A stretch of DNA of 7,891 nucleotides from Bacillota bacterium (GCA_003501335.1 DNPQ01000107.1:1-7891), one strand, 5' to 3'. Positions 1 through 7,399 are shown, counted from the first letter of the stretch. The notes: generated by a model from the letters alone, not told the origin. Made by a program: numbers and translations.

Positions 1-27
1 ATGTTCACTGAGTCGTTCGGTAAACAT
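1..27 (-). CDS. start of a further gene, cut by the window edge; possibly the partner response regulator
   Basis: Nine bases after the kinase stop codon an ATG (minus strand, 27-25) opens a frame that stays open to the window edge and reads MFTERLSEH. The other two frames in this short stretch close. There is no strong ribosome binding site, only a weak GA-rich stretch, so translational coupling to the kinase would be needed. NarX/DegS-type kinases are very often followed directly by a LuxR-type (NarL/DegU) response regulator, and these sometimes carry a few extra residues before the receiver domain. Only nine codons are visible, so the identity rests on context alone. Confidence 0.25.
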
Positions 28-36
28 ACTCAATTC

Positions 37-1389
37 TCACTTCTTAAAAGGAATCGTCAGGATAATTTGAGTGCCACACCCCGGCTGGGAATGAATATTC
101 ATCTTGCCTTTAATAAGCTTGATCCGTTCCCGCATGCTCTGTAGCCCAAATCCCCCATCCGTCCGGTTACGGTATTTATCGGCAATGAGCAACGGGTCGA
201 ATCCCTTACCGTCATCAGCAATTGTAATCAGAAGATTATTATTTTTGCAGGCAAGGATAACCGAAACTTTTTGGGCATCTGCATGTTTGGCTATATTCGT
301 AAGCGCTTCCTGTACAATCCGGTAAATGGTTGACGCCTGGTAATATTCAAGCGGAATGTCACTTTCCAAAACTGAAAATTTAACATGAATACCGTTGTTC
401 TCTGAGAAAAGATGAATGTGATTTTCCAGCGCTTTTATTAATCCATCGTCTAAATAAGGGGGCTTAATGTCATAAATAATGGTCCGGGTTTCCTGGACGG
501 AAGCCCTGATATTTTCGTTTAATCCATTCAAAATTTCCCTGACTTTTTCAAGATTACCCCTTTGCAGGTGCTCTTTACAGATTTCCACTTTCAAAGAGAG
601 ATTCGTCACCGATTGAGCCAGACCATCATGAATTTCCCTGGCAATCCGGTTCCTTTCTTCTTCATGAGCTTTTAATACATTCCGGCTCATAACCTCCAGT
701 TGCTCATTTTGCTGTTTATAACTTTGCAACAGGCCTTGCATGTTTTGATAAAGTAAATTGTTTTCCAGGGCCACAGCTGCCTGGCCCGCCAGGGAATTCA
801 TCACGAGTTCATCGGCGCTGTCATAAGGAATAATATTCTGAATGAAACCTTTTTCATGATAGCCAATTTTACCAACATCATGTTTCTTTTTGTTAATAAG
901 CTGAATAACCCCCATTACTTTGTCTTCAGGAGTTTTCATGGGAATCGACAAGACTGATTTCGTCCAATAACCCGTCATCCGATCAAAACTTTGATCCAGG
1001 CCATATTCTGCTTCCGGGGGAATCGCATAGGCATCATCTATCTTCAAGGTTACTCCAGTAATTGCAGTATATCCGCATATGCTTCCGGGTGTAATTTCAG
1101 AAACGGATTCTTCAAGTCCAACCAGCAAACTTCGGTTTTTAGCGATTGCAAACTTTAACAGTTTCCCCTCATAATGATGGGGTTCAACGAATGACAAATT
1201 ACCGGTTTTTTCTTCGGTTACCAGGTAAATCGTAGCCGCATCGGAAAATGTAAGTTCCATGCTATTACAAATAATTAAGTCTAACAATGTAAGAGTATTC
1301 TTTTCCGAGGATAAAGCTCTCCCCACTTCAAAGAATTTTTTTAACAGAGGCTCCTTTGCCAAAATATCATTGCTATCTTGATGCGTCAT
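37..1389 (-). CDS. GAF-domain sensor histidine kinase, NarX/DegS type (HisKA_3 + HATPase_c)
   Basis: A 450-residue soluble sensor kinase that should autophosphorylate on histidine and pass the phosphate to a NarL-family response regulator. Residues about 18-210 form a GAF-type sensor domain (IYLV, SVLSIPM and GVIQLINKKK strands). A coiled-coil linker (about 205-245) leads to the HisKA_3 dimerisation domain with REIHDGLAQ; His254 is the phosphoacceptor, and D255 with Q259 match the DxxxQ phosphatase motif of this family. The ATPase domain shows an N box (EALTNIAKHA, 361-370), a G1 box (DDGKGF, 392-397), GGFGLQSMRER (412-422) and GCGT (437-440), so all catalytic motifs are present. There is no membrane segment or signal peptide, so it should sense a cytoplasmic signal; the ligand cannot be read from sequence. 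The ATG at 1389 has a good ribosome binding site and its own promoter. An open frame begins nine bases downstream of the stop. Confidence 0.93.
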   Translation of the reverse strand: MTHQDSNDILAKEPLLKKFFEVGRALSSEKNTLTLLDLIICNSMELTFSDAATIYLVTEEKTGNLSFVEPHHYEGKLLKFAIAKNRSLLVGLEESVSEITPGSICGYTAITGVTLKIDDAYAIPPEAEYGLDQSFDRMTGYWTKSVLSIPMKTPEDKVMGVIQLINKKKHDVGKIGYHEKGFIQNIIPYDSADELVMNSLAGQAAVALENNLLYQNMQGLLQSYKQQNEQLEVMSRNVLKAHEEERNRIAREIHDGLAQSVTNLSLKVEICKEHLQRGNLEKVREILNGLNENIRASVQETRTIIYDIKPPYLDDGLIKALENHIHLFSENNGIHVKFSVLESDIPLEYYQASTIYRIVQEALTNIAKHADAQKVSVILACKNNNLLITIADDGKGFDPLLIADKYRNRTDGGFGLQSMRERIKLIKGKMNIHSQPGCGTQIILTIPFKK

Positions 1390-1393
1390 CGTT

Positions 1394-1402
1394 ACCTCTC
1401 CT
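1394..1402 (-). promoter_or_regulatory. ribosome binding site of the histidine kinase
   Basis: The minus strand reads AGGAGAGGT, with AGGAG eight bases before the ATG at 1389. This supports that start codon. Confidence 0.75.
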
Positions 1403-1423
1403 GTATTCCTTATCTAACTTTAT

Positions 1424-1452
1424 ATGATAACAAATTTAAAAACAAACCTCAA
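1424..1452 (-). promoter_or_regulatory. sigma-A-type promoter for the histidine kinase
   Basis: On the minus strand, TTGAGG (1452-1447, 4/6 to TTGACA) is followed after exactly 17 bases by TATCAT (1429-1424, 5/6 to TATAAT). Transcription would start near 1417, giving a leader of about 28 nt before the ATG at 1389. Together with the terminator upstream at 1626-1661, this makes the kinase a transcription unit separate from opp. Confidence 0.6.
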
Positions 1453-1464
1453 CTAGGAACGATT

Positions 1465-1474
1465 GAATCGATTC
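1465..1474. repeat. 10-bp perfect palindrome upstream of the kinase promoter
   Basis: GAATCGATTC is its own reverse complement and sits 12 bases upstream of the predicted -35 box of the kinase gene. Its left neighbour repeats CGATT (1460-1464). The position would suit an activator or autoregulator site, but a 10-bp palindrome can occur by chance and I recognise no known operator consensus. Confidence 0.3.
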
Positions 1475-1625
1475 GGTCCCGGTGCGGATCTTTTTTGCAC
1501 CCGCCACTTGGGCAGGCGCTTCCAAAACTTAATCAATACTTTTTTGAGCATGGAATGCTTCATACTTAACTTCTACACCATCGCTGGTAAACTTGATATT
1601 TTTATTGGACTCCACTTCGAGGTAT

Positions 1626-1661
1626 AAAAAAACCACTGGTAAACTAGGCGTATACCGGTGG
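1626..1661 (-). terminator. rho-independent terminator of the opp operon
   Basis: On the minus strand CCACCGGT (1661-1654) pairs with ACCAGTGG (1640-1633) with one mismatch, and seven T residues follow directly (1632-1626). It begins 36 bases after the oppF stop codon. In the plus direction there is no T run, so it works only for opp transcripts. Confidence 0.82.
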
Positions 1662-1697
1662 CTCAACGACTATACGGGAAAAAGATTCGGCAATGTC

Positions 1698-2687
1698 TCA
1701 AACCGCAAAACAAGCAACCCTATGTCCGGGGGCGACTTCCTTCAATTCGGGAGCCGTCTCGGCGCAACCAGGCTTTGCCATCCGGCAGCGGGTTTTAAAA
1801 CGGCAACCCGGCGGGGGATCGACCGGACTGGGTACATCCCCTTCCAACACGATCCGATGGCGCGAAGCTTCCCGGATCGGATCGGCAATCGGTACGGCCG
1901 ACAGTAAAGCCTGCGTGTAAGGATGCAATGGATTTTTAGCCAATTCCCCGGCATCCGCCAGTTCTACTAATTTCCCCAGATACATCACGGCAATCCGTTT
2001 GCTGGTATGGCGGACCATGGAGATGTCATGGGCGATAAAAAGATAGGTCAGGTTCATTTCTGTTTGCAATTTTTCCAGCAAATTGATGATCTGGGCCTGG
2101 ATTGAAACATCCAGAGCGGAGATGGGTTCGTCACAGATGATGAAATCCGGTTCTACAGCAAGTGCCCTGGCAATCCCGATCCGCTGGCGCTGTCCTCCCG
2201 AAAACTCATGCGGAAAGCGGGAGGCCTGTTCTTTGCTGAGGCCCACCATTCGCAATAAATCATGCACCCGGCTGGTGGCCTCTTTTCCCTGGGCAATCCC
2301 GTGAATAGTCAGGGGTTCCTTCAGGATCTCAGCCACAGTCATCCGCGGGTTCAAGGACGAATAAGGGTCCTGAAAAATCATCTGCATCCGACGTCTATAG
2401 GGCAGCATTTCTTTCTCAGGCAGTCCCAGAATATTTTGTCCCTGAAATAAGACTTGTCCTCCACTGGCTTCATAAAGCCGAATCATCGTCCGTCCGATGG
2501 TCGTTTTGCCGCAACCGGATTCCCCCACTAAACCCAGGGTTTCTCCTTTGTGAATGGCAAAACTGACATCATCGACAGCTTTCAGAATCGCTTGCGTGCG
2601 CGCCAAAAAACCTTTGGAAACCAAAAAAGATTTTTGGAGATTTTTGACTTCGATCAGCGGCTGATCGGATTGAGTTTGAATGTTCAT
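1698..2687 (-). CDS. oppF: oligopeptide ABC transporter, ATP-binding protein OppF
   Basis: A 329-residue cytoplasmic ATPase that, paired with OppD, powers peptide import. The ABC motifs are intact: Walker A GESGCGKT (55-62), Q-loop FQDPYSSLNP with Q106, signature FSGGQRQR (162-169), Walker B IICDEP with E187, D-loop SALD (190-193) and switch His220. The C-terminal oligopeptide/dipeptide extension carries C295, C301, C308 and C326 (CX5CX6CX17C), the pattern linked to an iron-sulfur cluster in Dpp/Opp-type ATPases. PYSSLNPRM after the Q-loop and the position as last gene of the operon favour OppF over OppD. The start ATG overlaps the oppD stop as ATGA, with GGGAG nine bases upstream. A terminator follows. 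Confidence 0.93.
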   Translation of the reverse strand: MNIQTQSDQPLIEVKNLQKSFLVSKGFLARTQAILKAVDDVSFAIHKGETLGLVGESGCGKTTIGRTMIRLYEASGGQVLFQGQNILGLPEKEMLPYRRRMQMIFQDPYSSLNPRMTVAEILKEPLTIHGIAQGKEATSRVHDLLRMVGLSKEQASRFPHEFSGGQRQRIGIARALAVEPDFIICDEPISALDVSIQAQIINLLEKLQTEMNLTYLFIAHDISMVRHTSKRIAVMYLGKLVELADAGELAKNPLHPYTQALLSAVPIADPIREASRHRIVLEGDVPSPVDPPPGCRFKTRCRMAKPGCAETAPELKEVAPGHRVACFAV

Positions 2688-3703
2688 AAGGCCGCACTCC
2701 CTTCCGGGAAATGCTCCACTTTAGGCGCTCTGGGATCCAGTAACCAGCAAGCCGCCTGATGCTGCGGAGTGATTTCGAAATCCGGCGGAACTTCCCTTTC
2801 ACAAATTTTCATGGCATACTGACAGCGGGGCGCAAAACGGCAGCCGGGCGGCGGAGCCAGAAGATCGGGAGGCTTGCCCCAAATCGGCGTTAACTTCCGC
2901 TTCTGATTATCTTCCGCATCCAGGCGGGGCAGCGCTCCGAGAAGTCCCCAGGTATAAGGGTGCTTCGGCCTGTAATAAAGGTCTTCGATGGGAGCTCTTT
3001 CCACGATTTTTCCGGCATACATGACGAGCACCCGTTGACATAGCCCGGCCACCACACCCAGATCGTGGGTTATCAAAACAATCGCCGTATTCAGACTTTT
3101 CCTTACACCTTTCATTAGCTCCAGGATTTGGGCCTGAATCGTCACATCAAGGGCTGTAGTCGGCTCGTCGGCAATCAGAATTTTGGGCCCGCAGGCCATC
3201 GCCATGGCAATCATAACCCGCTGCCGCATACCGCCGGAAAATTGATGCGGATATTGATAAAATCTATCTTCTGCCGCGGGGATCCCCACCATTTTCAATA
3301 GCTCGATCCCGCGGGTAATAGCCTGTCTTTTGGATAATTTCTGATGCAGCATTAAACTTTCGATCATTTGCTGCTCAATAGAAAGAACCGGGTTTAAAGA
3401 AGTTAACGGATCTTGAAAGATCATCCCGATTTCATTGCCCCGGACTCCACACAGCTCTTTGTTGGAAGCTAGAGTTAAATCCCGGCCGTTTAAACAAATT
3501 TGCCCATTCACGATTTTGCCGGGATCTTGCACTAAACCCATAATGGATAAAGCGGTTACGCTTTTACCACAGCCCGATTCGCCGACTATCGCCAAGGCCT
3601 CACCGGCATCCAGCTGAAAACTTACCCCATCGACTGCTTTCACTTCTCCGGCATAAGTGTAAAATGAAGTCTTTAAATCTTTTACATCTAACAGAGTATT
3701 CAT
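2684..3703 (-). CDS. oppD: oligopeptide ABC transporter, ATP-binding protein OppD
   Basis: A 339-residue ATPase forming the nucleotide-binding pair with OppF under the OppB/OppC membrane pore. Motifs seen: Walker A GESGCGKS (41-48), Q-loop FQDPLTSLNP with Q97, signature FSGGMRQR (155-162), Walker B ILIADEP with E180, TTALD D-loop and switch His213. FSGGMRQR and the LTSLNP stretch are typical of the OppD/DppD side of the pair. The C-terminal extension has C288, C294, C301 and C319, the same CX5CX6CX17C spacing as OppF. The ATG at 3703 lies ten bases after oppC; its modest GAGG binding site overlaps the oppC TGA, pointing to translational coupling. The gene ends in a 4-base overlap with oppF. 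Confidence 0.93.
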   Translation of the reverse strand: MNTLLDVKDLKTSFYTYAGEVKAVDGVSFQLDAGEALAIVGESGCGKSVTALSIMGLVQDPGKIVNGQICLNGRDLTLASNKELCGVRGNEIGMIFQDPLTSLNPVLSIEQQMIESLMLHQKLSKRQAITRGIELLKMVGIPAAEDRFYQYPHQFSGGMRQRVMIAMAMACGPKILIADEPTTALDVTIQAQILELMKGVRKSLNTAIVLITHDLGVVAGLCQRVLVMYAGKIVERAPIEDLYYRPKHPYTWGLLGALPRLDAEDNQKRKLTPIWGKPPDLLAPPPGCRFAPRCQYAMKICEREVPPDFEITPQHQAACWLLDPRAPKVEHFPEGSAAL

Positions 3704-3713
3704 GGTACCTGCC

Positions 3714-4634
3714 TCACTTTCGCATCCGTGGATCTAAAGCATCCCTTAAGCCGTCTCCCAAAAAGTTGAAGGCCAGCATAATGATGCAAATCATGAATGC
3801 CGGAAAGAAGAGCTGATAAGGGAAGGAACGTAATCCAGTGATGGCATCCGAAGTCAACATTCCCAGTGAAGCCATGGGAGCGCTGATCCCAAGTCCGATA
3901 AAGCTCAAAAAAGCCTCGGTAAATATGGCTTGAGGAATATTGAAAGTGGCCGTCACCAAAATCGGGCCGAAACAGTTGGGAATCAAATGTCTGAAAATAA
4001 TCCGCATCCGGCCGGCTCCAATGGCTTTGGCGGCCAGAACGTAATCCTGTTCCTTGAGGCTTAATACTTCAGCCCTCACAATCCGGGCCATACTCAGCCA
4101 ATAAGTGATCCCGATGGCCAGGAGAATATTTTGCAAACCCGGCTTTAAGAGGACCATCAATAAAATAACCCAAAGCAATAAAGGAATGGCGTAGAATATA
4201 TCGACGATCCGCATCATCACATTATCGACTTTGCCGCCGACGAGTCCCGAAAAACCGCCAAATACGACACCGATGGTTAGACTGATAATCGTTGCAAAAA
4301 TTCCCACCAGCAACGAAATCCGGGTCCCGTATAAACAGCGCACCAGTAAGTCCCGGCCTACATTATCGGTACCAAACCAATGCTGGGCGGAGGGGGGGGT
4401 GTTTTGGAAAATTAAATCCTGCCGGGTATAAGAATACGGAGAAAATAACGGACCCAAAAAAGCGGCCCCAAATATGAACAAAATAACAAAAAGCGAGATA
4501 ATCGCGGCTTTATTTTGTTTTAAACGGCGCCAGGCATCCTGCCAGAAATTAATCTCTGCTCTTTGAGCGCCCTCTTCTTTGAAGTCCAACCGCTCTTTCC
4601 GTTCTACCGGTTCAAAAGACCCGGACATATCCAT
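3714..4634 (-). CDS. oppC: oligopeptide ABC transporter, permease OppC
   Basis: One of the two inner-membrane permeases of the peptide importer (306 residues from the chosen start). It has a polar N-terminus, then a first membrane helix at about 43-64 (AAIISLFVILFIFGAAFLG), the FGTDNVGRDLLVR segment typical of OppC/DppC, and about five further helices. The cytoplasmic coupling loop (EAA motif, about 189-220, KAIGAGRMRIIFRHLIPN) docks on the ATPases, and DALDPRMRK ends the protein as is usual for this family. An ATG at 4640 would overlap the oppB stop as ATGA, but AGGAGG lies only one base before it and seven bases before the ATG at 4634, so the latter is preferred. An 8-C run (4392-4399 on the plus strand as G) lies in the coding sequence in a Pro-Pro stretch. 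Confidence 0.92.
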   Translation of the reverse strand: MDMSGSFEPVERKERLDFKEEGAQRAEINFWQDAWRRLKQNKAAIISLFVILFIFGAAFLGPLFSPYSYTRQDLIFQNTPPSAQHWFGTDNVGRDLLVRCLYGTRISLLVGIFATIISLTIGVVFGGFSGLVGGKVDNVMMRIVDIFYAIPLLLWVILLMVLLKPGLQNILLAIGITYWLSMARIVRAEVLSLKEQDYVLAAKAIGAGRMRIIFRHLIPNCFGPILVTATFNIPQAIFTEAFLSFIGLGISAPMASLGMLTSDAITGLRSFPYQLFFPAFMICIIMLAFNFLGDGLRDALDPRMRK

Positions 4635-4636
4635 GG

Positions 4637-5566
4637 TCATTCCTCCTTGGACGCCAGTTTAATTCGGGGATCGATCAACGCATAAACGATATCGACCGCA
4701 AAATTTAACAATAACAAAATACTGGCGTAAAAAACCGTTAAGCCTAAAATCACAAAATAATCACGATTATAAATGCTGTTCACAAAGTAATTTCCCAGTC
4801 CCGGGATAGCGAAGATTCTTTCAATCACAAAGGTGCCTGTCAGCAGGTTCGCCAGCATCGGCCCCAAAACTGTGATAAAAGGAATCAAGGTATTTTTCAA
4901 TACATGCCGCAAAACAACGGCCGCTTCGCTAAGCCCTTTGGAACGAGCGGTGCGGATATAATCCTGGGACAACACTTCCAGCATACTGGAACGGATCAAC
5001 CGGGCGAAGAATGCCAATGGAAGGGCAGACAAAGCGAGGACCGGTAAGACCAGATGAGCCGGGGTACCCCAAAGAGCCGCCGGAAACAATTGCCATTTAT
5101 AAGCAAAACAATATTGCAACAAAGTTGCCGCAATAAAACTCGGTATCGAAACTCCAACTATCGCTACTAACATTACCAAATTGTCCTGCCACTTGGAATG
5201 CCGTAAAGCTGCCAGGATACCAGCAGGAATTCCCAGCGCCACGGCCAATAAAACAGCTAACAAGCCGATCGACGCGGAAACCGGAAAACCTTCCCGTATC
5301 AGATCATTCACCGAAAGATCAGGATATTTATAGGACGGACCCAAATCCAGATGGACGATTTTTTTTAAATAATCGCCGTATTGCCACCAAAGTGGCTTAT
5401 TGAGATGGTAATGTTCCTCAATATTGTGAGTAATTTGGGTTGAGACCGCCTTCTCCTGGTCAAAAGGCCCCCCGGGGATGGCATGCATTAAAATAAAAGT
5501 GACCGTAATGATTAATAACAATGTTGTCACCGAAGATATCAAACGGTCTAAAACATACCTAACCAT
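4637..5566 (-). CDS. oppB: oligopeptide ABC transporter, permease OppB
   Basis: The second permease of the importer, 309 residues, the usual length for OppB/DppB. It begins with the family N-terminus MVRYVLDRLISS, a first helix at about 10-30 and the HAIPGGPF motif. Further helices lie at about 99-120, 129-152, 171-190, 226-248 and 273-296. The coupling loop (EAA motif) is at about 200-230 (YIRTARSKGLSEAAVVLRHVLKN), and ALIDPRIK closes the protein. The ATG at 5566 has AAGGAG seven bases upstream. Its stop is two bases before the preferred oppC start, so the two permeases are probably translated together. The 185-base gap to oppA is the only sizeable gap in the operon. Confidence 0.93.
   Translation of the reverse strand: MVRYVLDRLISSVTTLLLIITVTFILMHAIPGGPFDQEKAVSTQITHNIEEHYHLNKPLWWQYGDYLKKIVHLDLGPSYKYPDLSVNDLIREGFPVSASIGLLAVLLAVALGIPAGILAALRHSKWQDNLVMLVAIVGVSIPSFIAATLLQYCFAYKWQLFPAALWGTPAHLVLPVLALSALPLAFFARLIRSSMLEVLSQDYIRTARSKGLSEAAVVLRHVLKNTLIPFITVLGPMLANLLTGTFVIERIFAIPGLGNYFVNSIYNRDYFVILGLTVFYASILLLLNFAVDIVYALIDPRIKLASKEE
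4642..4647 (-). promoter_or_regulatory. ribosome binding site deciding the oppC start
   Basis: A perfect AGGAGG on the minus strand lies inside the end of oppB. Its spacing is seven bases to the ATG at 4634 and only one base to the ATG at 4640. The spacing argues for the inner start, two residues shorter than the longest frame. Confidence 0.65.
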
Positions 5567-5751
5567 TCTTTCACTCCTTACTCAAAGGCAACCTTCAGGA
5601 AAGGGGCTATCCCAAAAGAAAGCTCAATATCAAAGATATACAATCTTTTCAGAGATTCTTTCCATTCCATATCTTTCGATTGAAAACTACTTTTACGACA
5701 GCCTCTACGTTTAATATTTAAAGGATTCAAACTCAATTACGGACGTACACT
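5567..5751 (-). other. oppA-oppB intergenic segment
   Basis: This 185-base AT-rich gap has no gene. On the minus strand I see only weak hairpins: AATCT/AGATT with a 6-base loop, ATATC/GATAT with a 3-base loop, and GGG-ATAG-CCC just upstream of oppB. None is followed by a long T run, so no clear terminator is visible. I also found no convincing promoter. A gap here is common in opp operons, where oppA is made in excess over the membrane genes, possibly through partial termination or RNA processing. Confidence 0.5.
5574..5579 (-). promoter_or_regulatory. ribosome binding site of oppB
   Basis: AAGGAG on the minus strand, seven bases before the ATG at 5566. It gives oppB independent translation after the long gap from oppA. 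Confidence 0.7.
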
Positions 5752-7374
5752 TTAATGGGCGTGAATGATGACTCCTGAAAAGTCCACCAAACCTACGGCA
5801 GAATATCTGACACCTTTGACCCACGGCTTGATGATATAGGGCCGGGTGTAAAAATAGATCGGAATAATCGGCATCTGATCCATTAATAATTTTTCCGCAT
5901 TGTGCATTGCTTGATATCTGATCTTGGAGTTCATGGTCGTTTTGGCGGTGTCGATGAGTTTGTCATACTGCCCATTGGTCCAATTGGTATAGTTGTTATT
6001 ATCACCGGCGGCCCAGATATCCAGAAAAGTCATGGGATCAACATAATCCCCAATCCAGCTGGAGCGGGCGATTTGAAAATTGCCTTGGCTGCGGGACTGT
6101 AAAAATACTTTTGATTCCTGATTGACCAGCGTGGTATTGATGCCCAATTTATCATGCCACATCTGTTGAATGACTTCGGCAATCTGTTTATGGGTTTCAC
6201 TGGTATTATAGAGAATCTCAAGGGCCGGGAATTTTTTGATATCGGAATAACCGGCTTCCGCCAATAACTTTTTGGCCTGCGCCACCTCATTATCAGCGTA
6301 ACAGGAACCGCCGACCTGACGGAACACGCCTTTGGCATTGGCATCCGGTATCCCATAGGGTACAAAGCCAAGCGCCGGCTTCTCTCCCCCTTTGGTAATA
6401 TACTTGACGATTTGACTTCTGTCAATGGCCAGCGCCAGCGCTTTACGAACCCGCGGATCGTTCAAAGGCGGTTTTTTGGTATTCAGCATATAGTAATAAG
6501 TGCCGATGCTGGGACTGTATTTTACCAGACCCGCCGCTGTCAACCGCGGAAGTTCCGGCTGCGGCAGTTCATCGGAAAGGTCGATTTGATCCGTATCAAA
6601 CATGGTTAAAGCCGTGCTTTGTTCTTCTATCGCATAAAATACCAACTTCTGCAACTTAACGCGACTTTTGTTCCAATAATACGGATTGGGCACAAACTCC
6701 AATTTCTCATGATGGGTCCAATGGGTCATTTTAAAAGGACCATTGCCGATATAGGTTTCAGGATTACCAGCCCATTTGTCGGGACCGGCTTCAACCGTTT
6801 TCCGGTTTACCGGGTAAAGAGCCGGGTTGATGGTTAAGCCCAGAAAATAGCTGCAAGGAGCACTTAAGGTAACTACTAAAGTGTAGTTATCTTTGGCTTT
6901 CACGCCAACCTGGTCGGCATCCTTAATTTTTCCGTTATTGTAATCCTCGGCGTTTTTTAAATAAAATAAAGTGCTGGCATTGGGGGAAGCCGTACTCGGG
7001 TTGAGCAACCTCTTCCAAGCGTATTCAAAATCGCGGGCCGTTACCGGATCACCATTGGACCATTTAGCATTTTTCCGCAAATAAAACGTATAAGTTTTAC
7101 CATCCGGTGTAATCTGCCACTTTTCAGCCACTCCGGGCCGGGGAACATCTCCCTCGCCAAAAGTAGCCAAACCCTCAAAGGATGCATACTCTACTCTAAA
7201 TTCCTCTATACTGACTGATTTTGCCGGATCAAGGCTCTCCGGATCAAGCGCCAGATTGTAATTAAGAACCTGCCCCTTGGCCATTCCATTCTTAGCGGTT
7301 GTTTTAGCAAATACTACCGTTCCGATAAGTAATGCTGCGATGATGGGCAGCCAAATCCACAAAGACTTCTTCAT
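5752..7374 (-). CDS. oppA: oligopeptide-binding protein OppA (SBP_bac_5 family), exported
   Basis: A 540-residue extracytoplasmic solute-binding protein that captures peptides and delivers them to OppBCDF. It aligns by eye along its length with E. coli OppA: DPESLDP near the N-terminus, PGVAEKW, TFYLRKNAKWSNGDPVTA, the SPNAS segment, NGPFKM, YYWN, GTYYYMLNTKKPPLNDPRVRKALALAIDR, LLYNTSETHK, and WIGDYVDPMTFL. Asp443 in the last motif matches the E. coli residue (Asp419) that binds the peptide amino terminus, which supports true peptide binding. The N-terminus is a signal peptide (MKK, hydrophobic to residue 22) with a likely signal-peptidase-I cut after VFA (23). There is no lipobox cysteine, unlike most Gram-positive OppA lipoproteins. 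A TTG lies one codon upstream, but AGGAGG is seven bases from this ATG, so the ATG is chosen. Confidence 0.94.
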   Translation of the reverse strand: MKKSLWIWLPIIAALLIGTVVFAKTTAKNGMAKGQVLNYNLALDPESLDPAKSVSIEEFRVEYASFEGLATFGEGDVPRPGVAEKWQITPDGKTYTFYLRKNAKWSNGDPVTARDFEYAWKRLLNPSTASPNASTLFYLKNAEDYNNGKIKDADQVGVKAKDNYTLVVTLSAPCSYFLGLTINPALYPVNRKTVEAGPDKWAGNPETYIGNGPFKMTHWTHHEKLEFVPNPYYWNKSRVKLQKLVFYAIEEQSTALTMFDTDQIDLSDELPQPELPRLTAAGLVKYSPSIGTYYYMLNTKKPPLNDPRVRKALALAIDRSQIVKYITKGGEKPALGFVPYGIPDANAKGVFRQVGGSCYADNEVAQAKKLLAEAGYSDIKKFPALEILYNTSETHKQIAEVIQQMWHDKLGINTTLVNQESKVFLQSRSQGNFQIARSSWIGDYVDPMTFLDIWAAGDNNNYTNWTNGQYDKLIDTAKTTMNSKIRYQAMHNAEKLLMDQMPIIPIYFYTRPYIIKPWVKGVRYSAVGLVDFSGVIIHAH

Positions 7375-7381
7375 CAAAATT

Positions 7382-7387
7382 CCTCCT
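7382..7387 (-). promoter_or_regulatory. strong ribosome binding site of oppA
   Basis: A perfect AGGAGG (extended to GAGGAGGA), seven bases before the ATG at 7374 and only four before the TTG at 7377. It decides the start in favour of ATG and fits the high expression expected of a binding protein. Confidence 0.85.
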
Positions 7388-7399
7388 CTTCAATTCAAA

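Larger units (their letters stand above)
1390..1697. other. intergenic region between oppF and the histidine kinase
   Basis: This stretch of 308 bases holds, in minus-strand order, the opp terminator (1661-1626), a short open frame of 28 codons plus stop without a ribosome binding site (1615-1529), a 9-bp hairpin (1519-1497, loop CAAGT, two G-U pairs on the minus strand), the palindrome at 1465-1474 and the kinase promoter and ribosome binding site. GGTGC (1481-1485) and GCACC (1497-1501) could form a second pairing that competes with that hairpin. No full gene is visible on either strand; the plus-strand open frames here lack ribosome binding sites and run into oppF antisense. Confidence 0.6.

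Noticed and set aside
104..325. Plus-strand open frame of 73 codons inside the kinase gene
   Set aside because: It lies wholly antisense to the ATPase domain of a well-supported gene and has no ribosome binding site or recognisable protein content. The same holds for the other plus-strand frames within opp genes.
1593..1920. Two overlapping plus-strand frames over the end of oppF
   Set aside because: They are antisense to the C-terminal cysteine region of OppF and overlap each other in different frames; neither has a convincing start.
5641..5670. CodY-like box in the oppA-oppB gap
   Set aside because: TCTGAAAA matches the core, but only about 10 of 15 positions of AATTTTCWGAAAATT agree, which is expected by chance in AT-rich DNA.
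6030..6425. Minus-strand frame of 131 codons within oppA
   Set aside because: It is an out-of-frame shadow of oppA; the oppA frame carries the family motifs over the same bases.
7375..7377. TTG start codon for oppA
   Set aside because: It is only four bases from AGGAGG, while the next codon is ATG at the ideal seven-base spacing.
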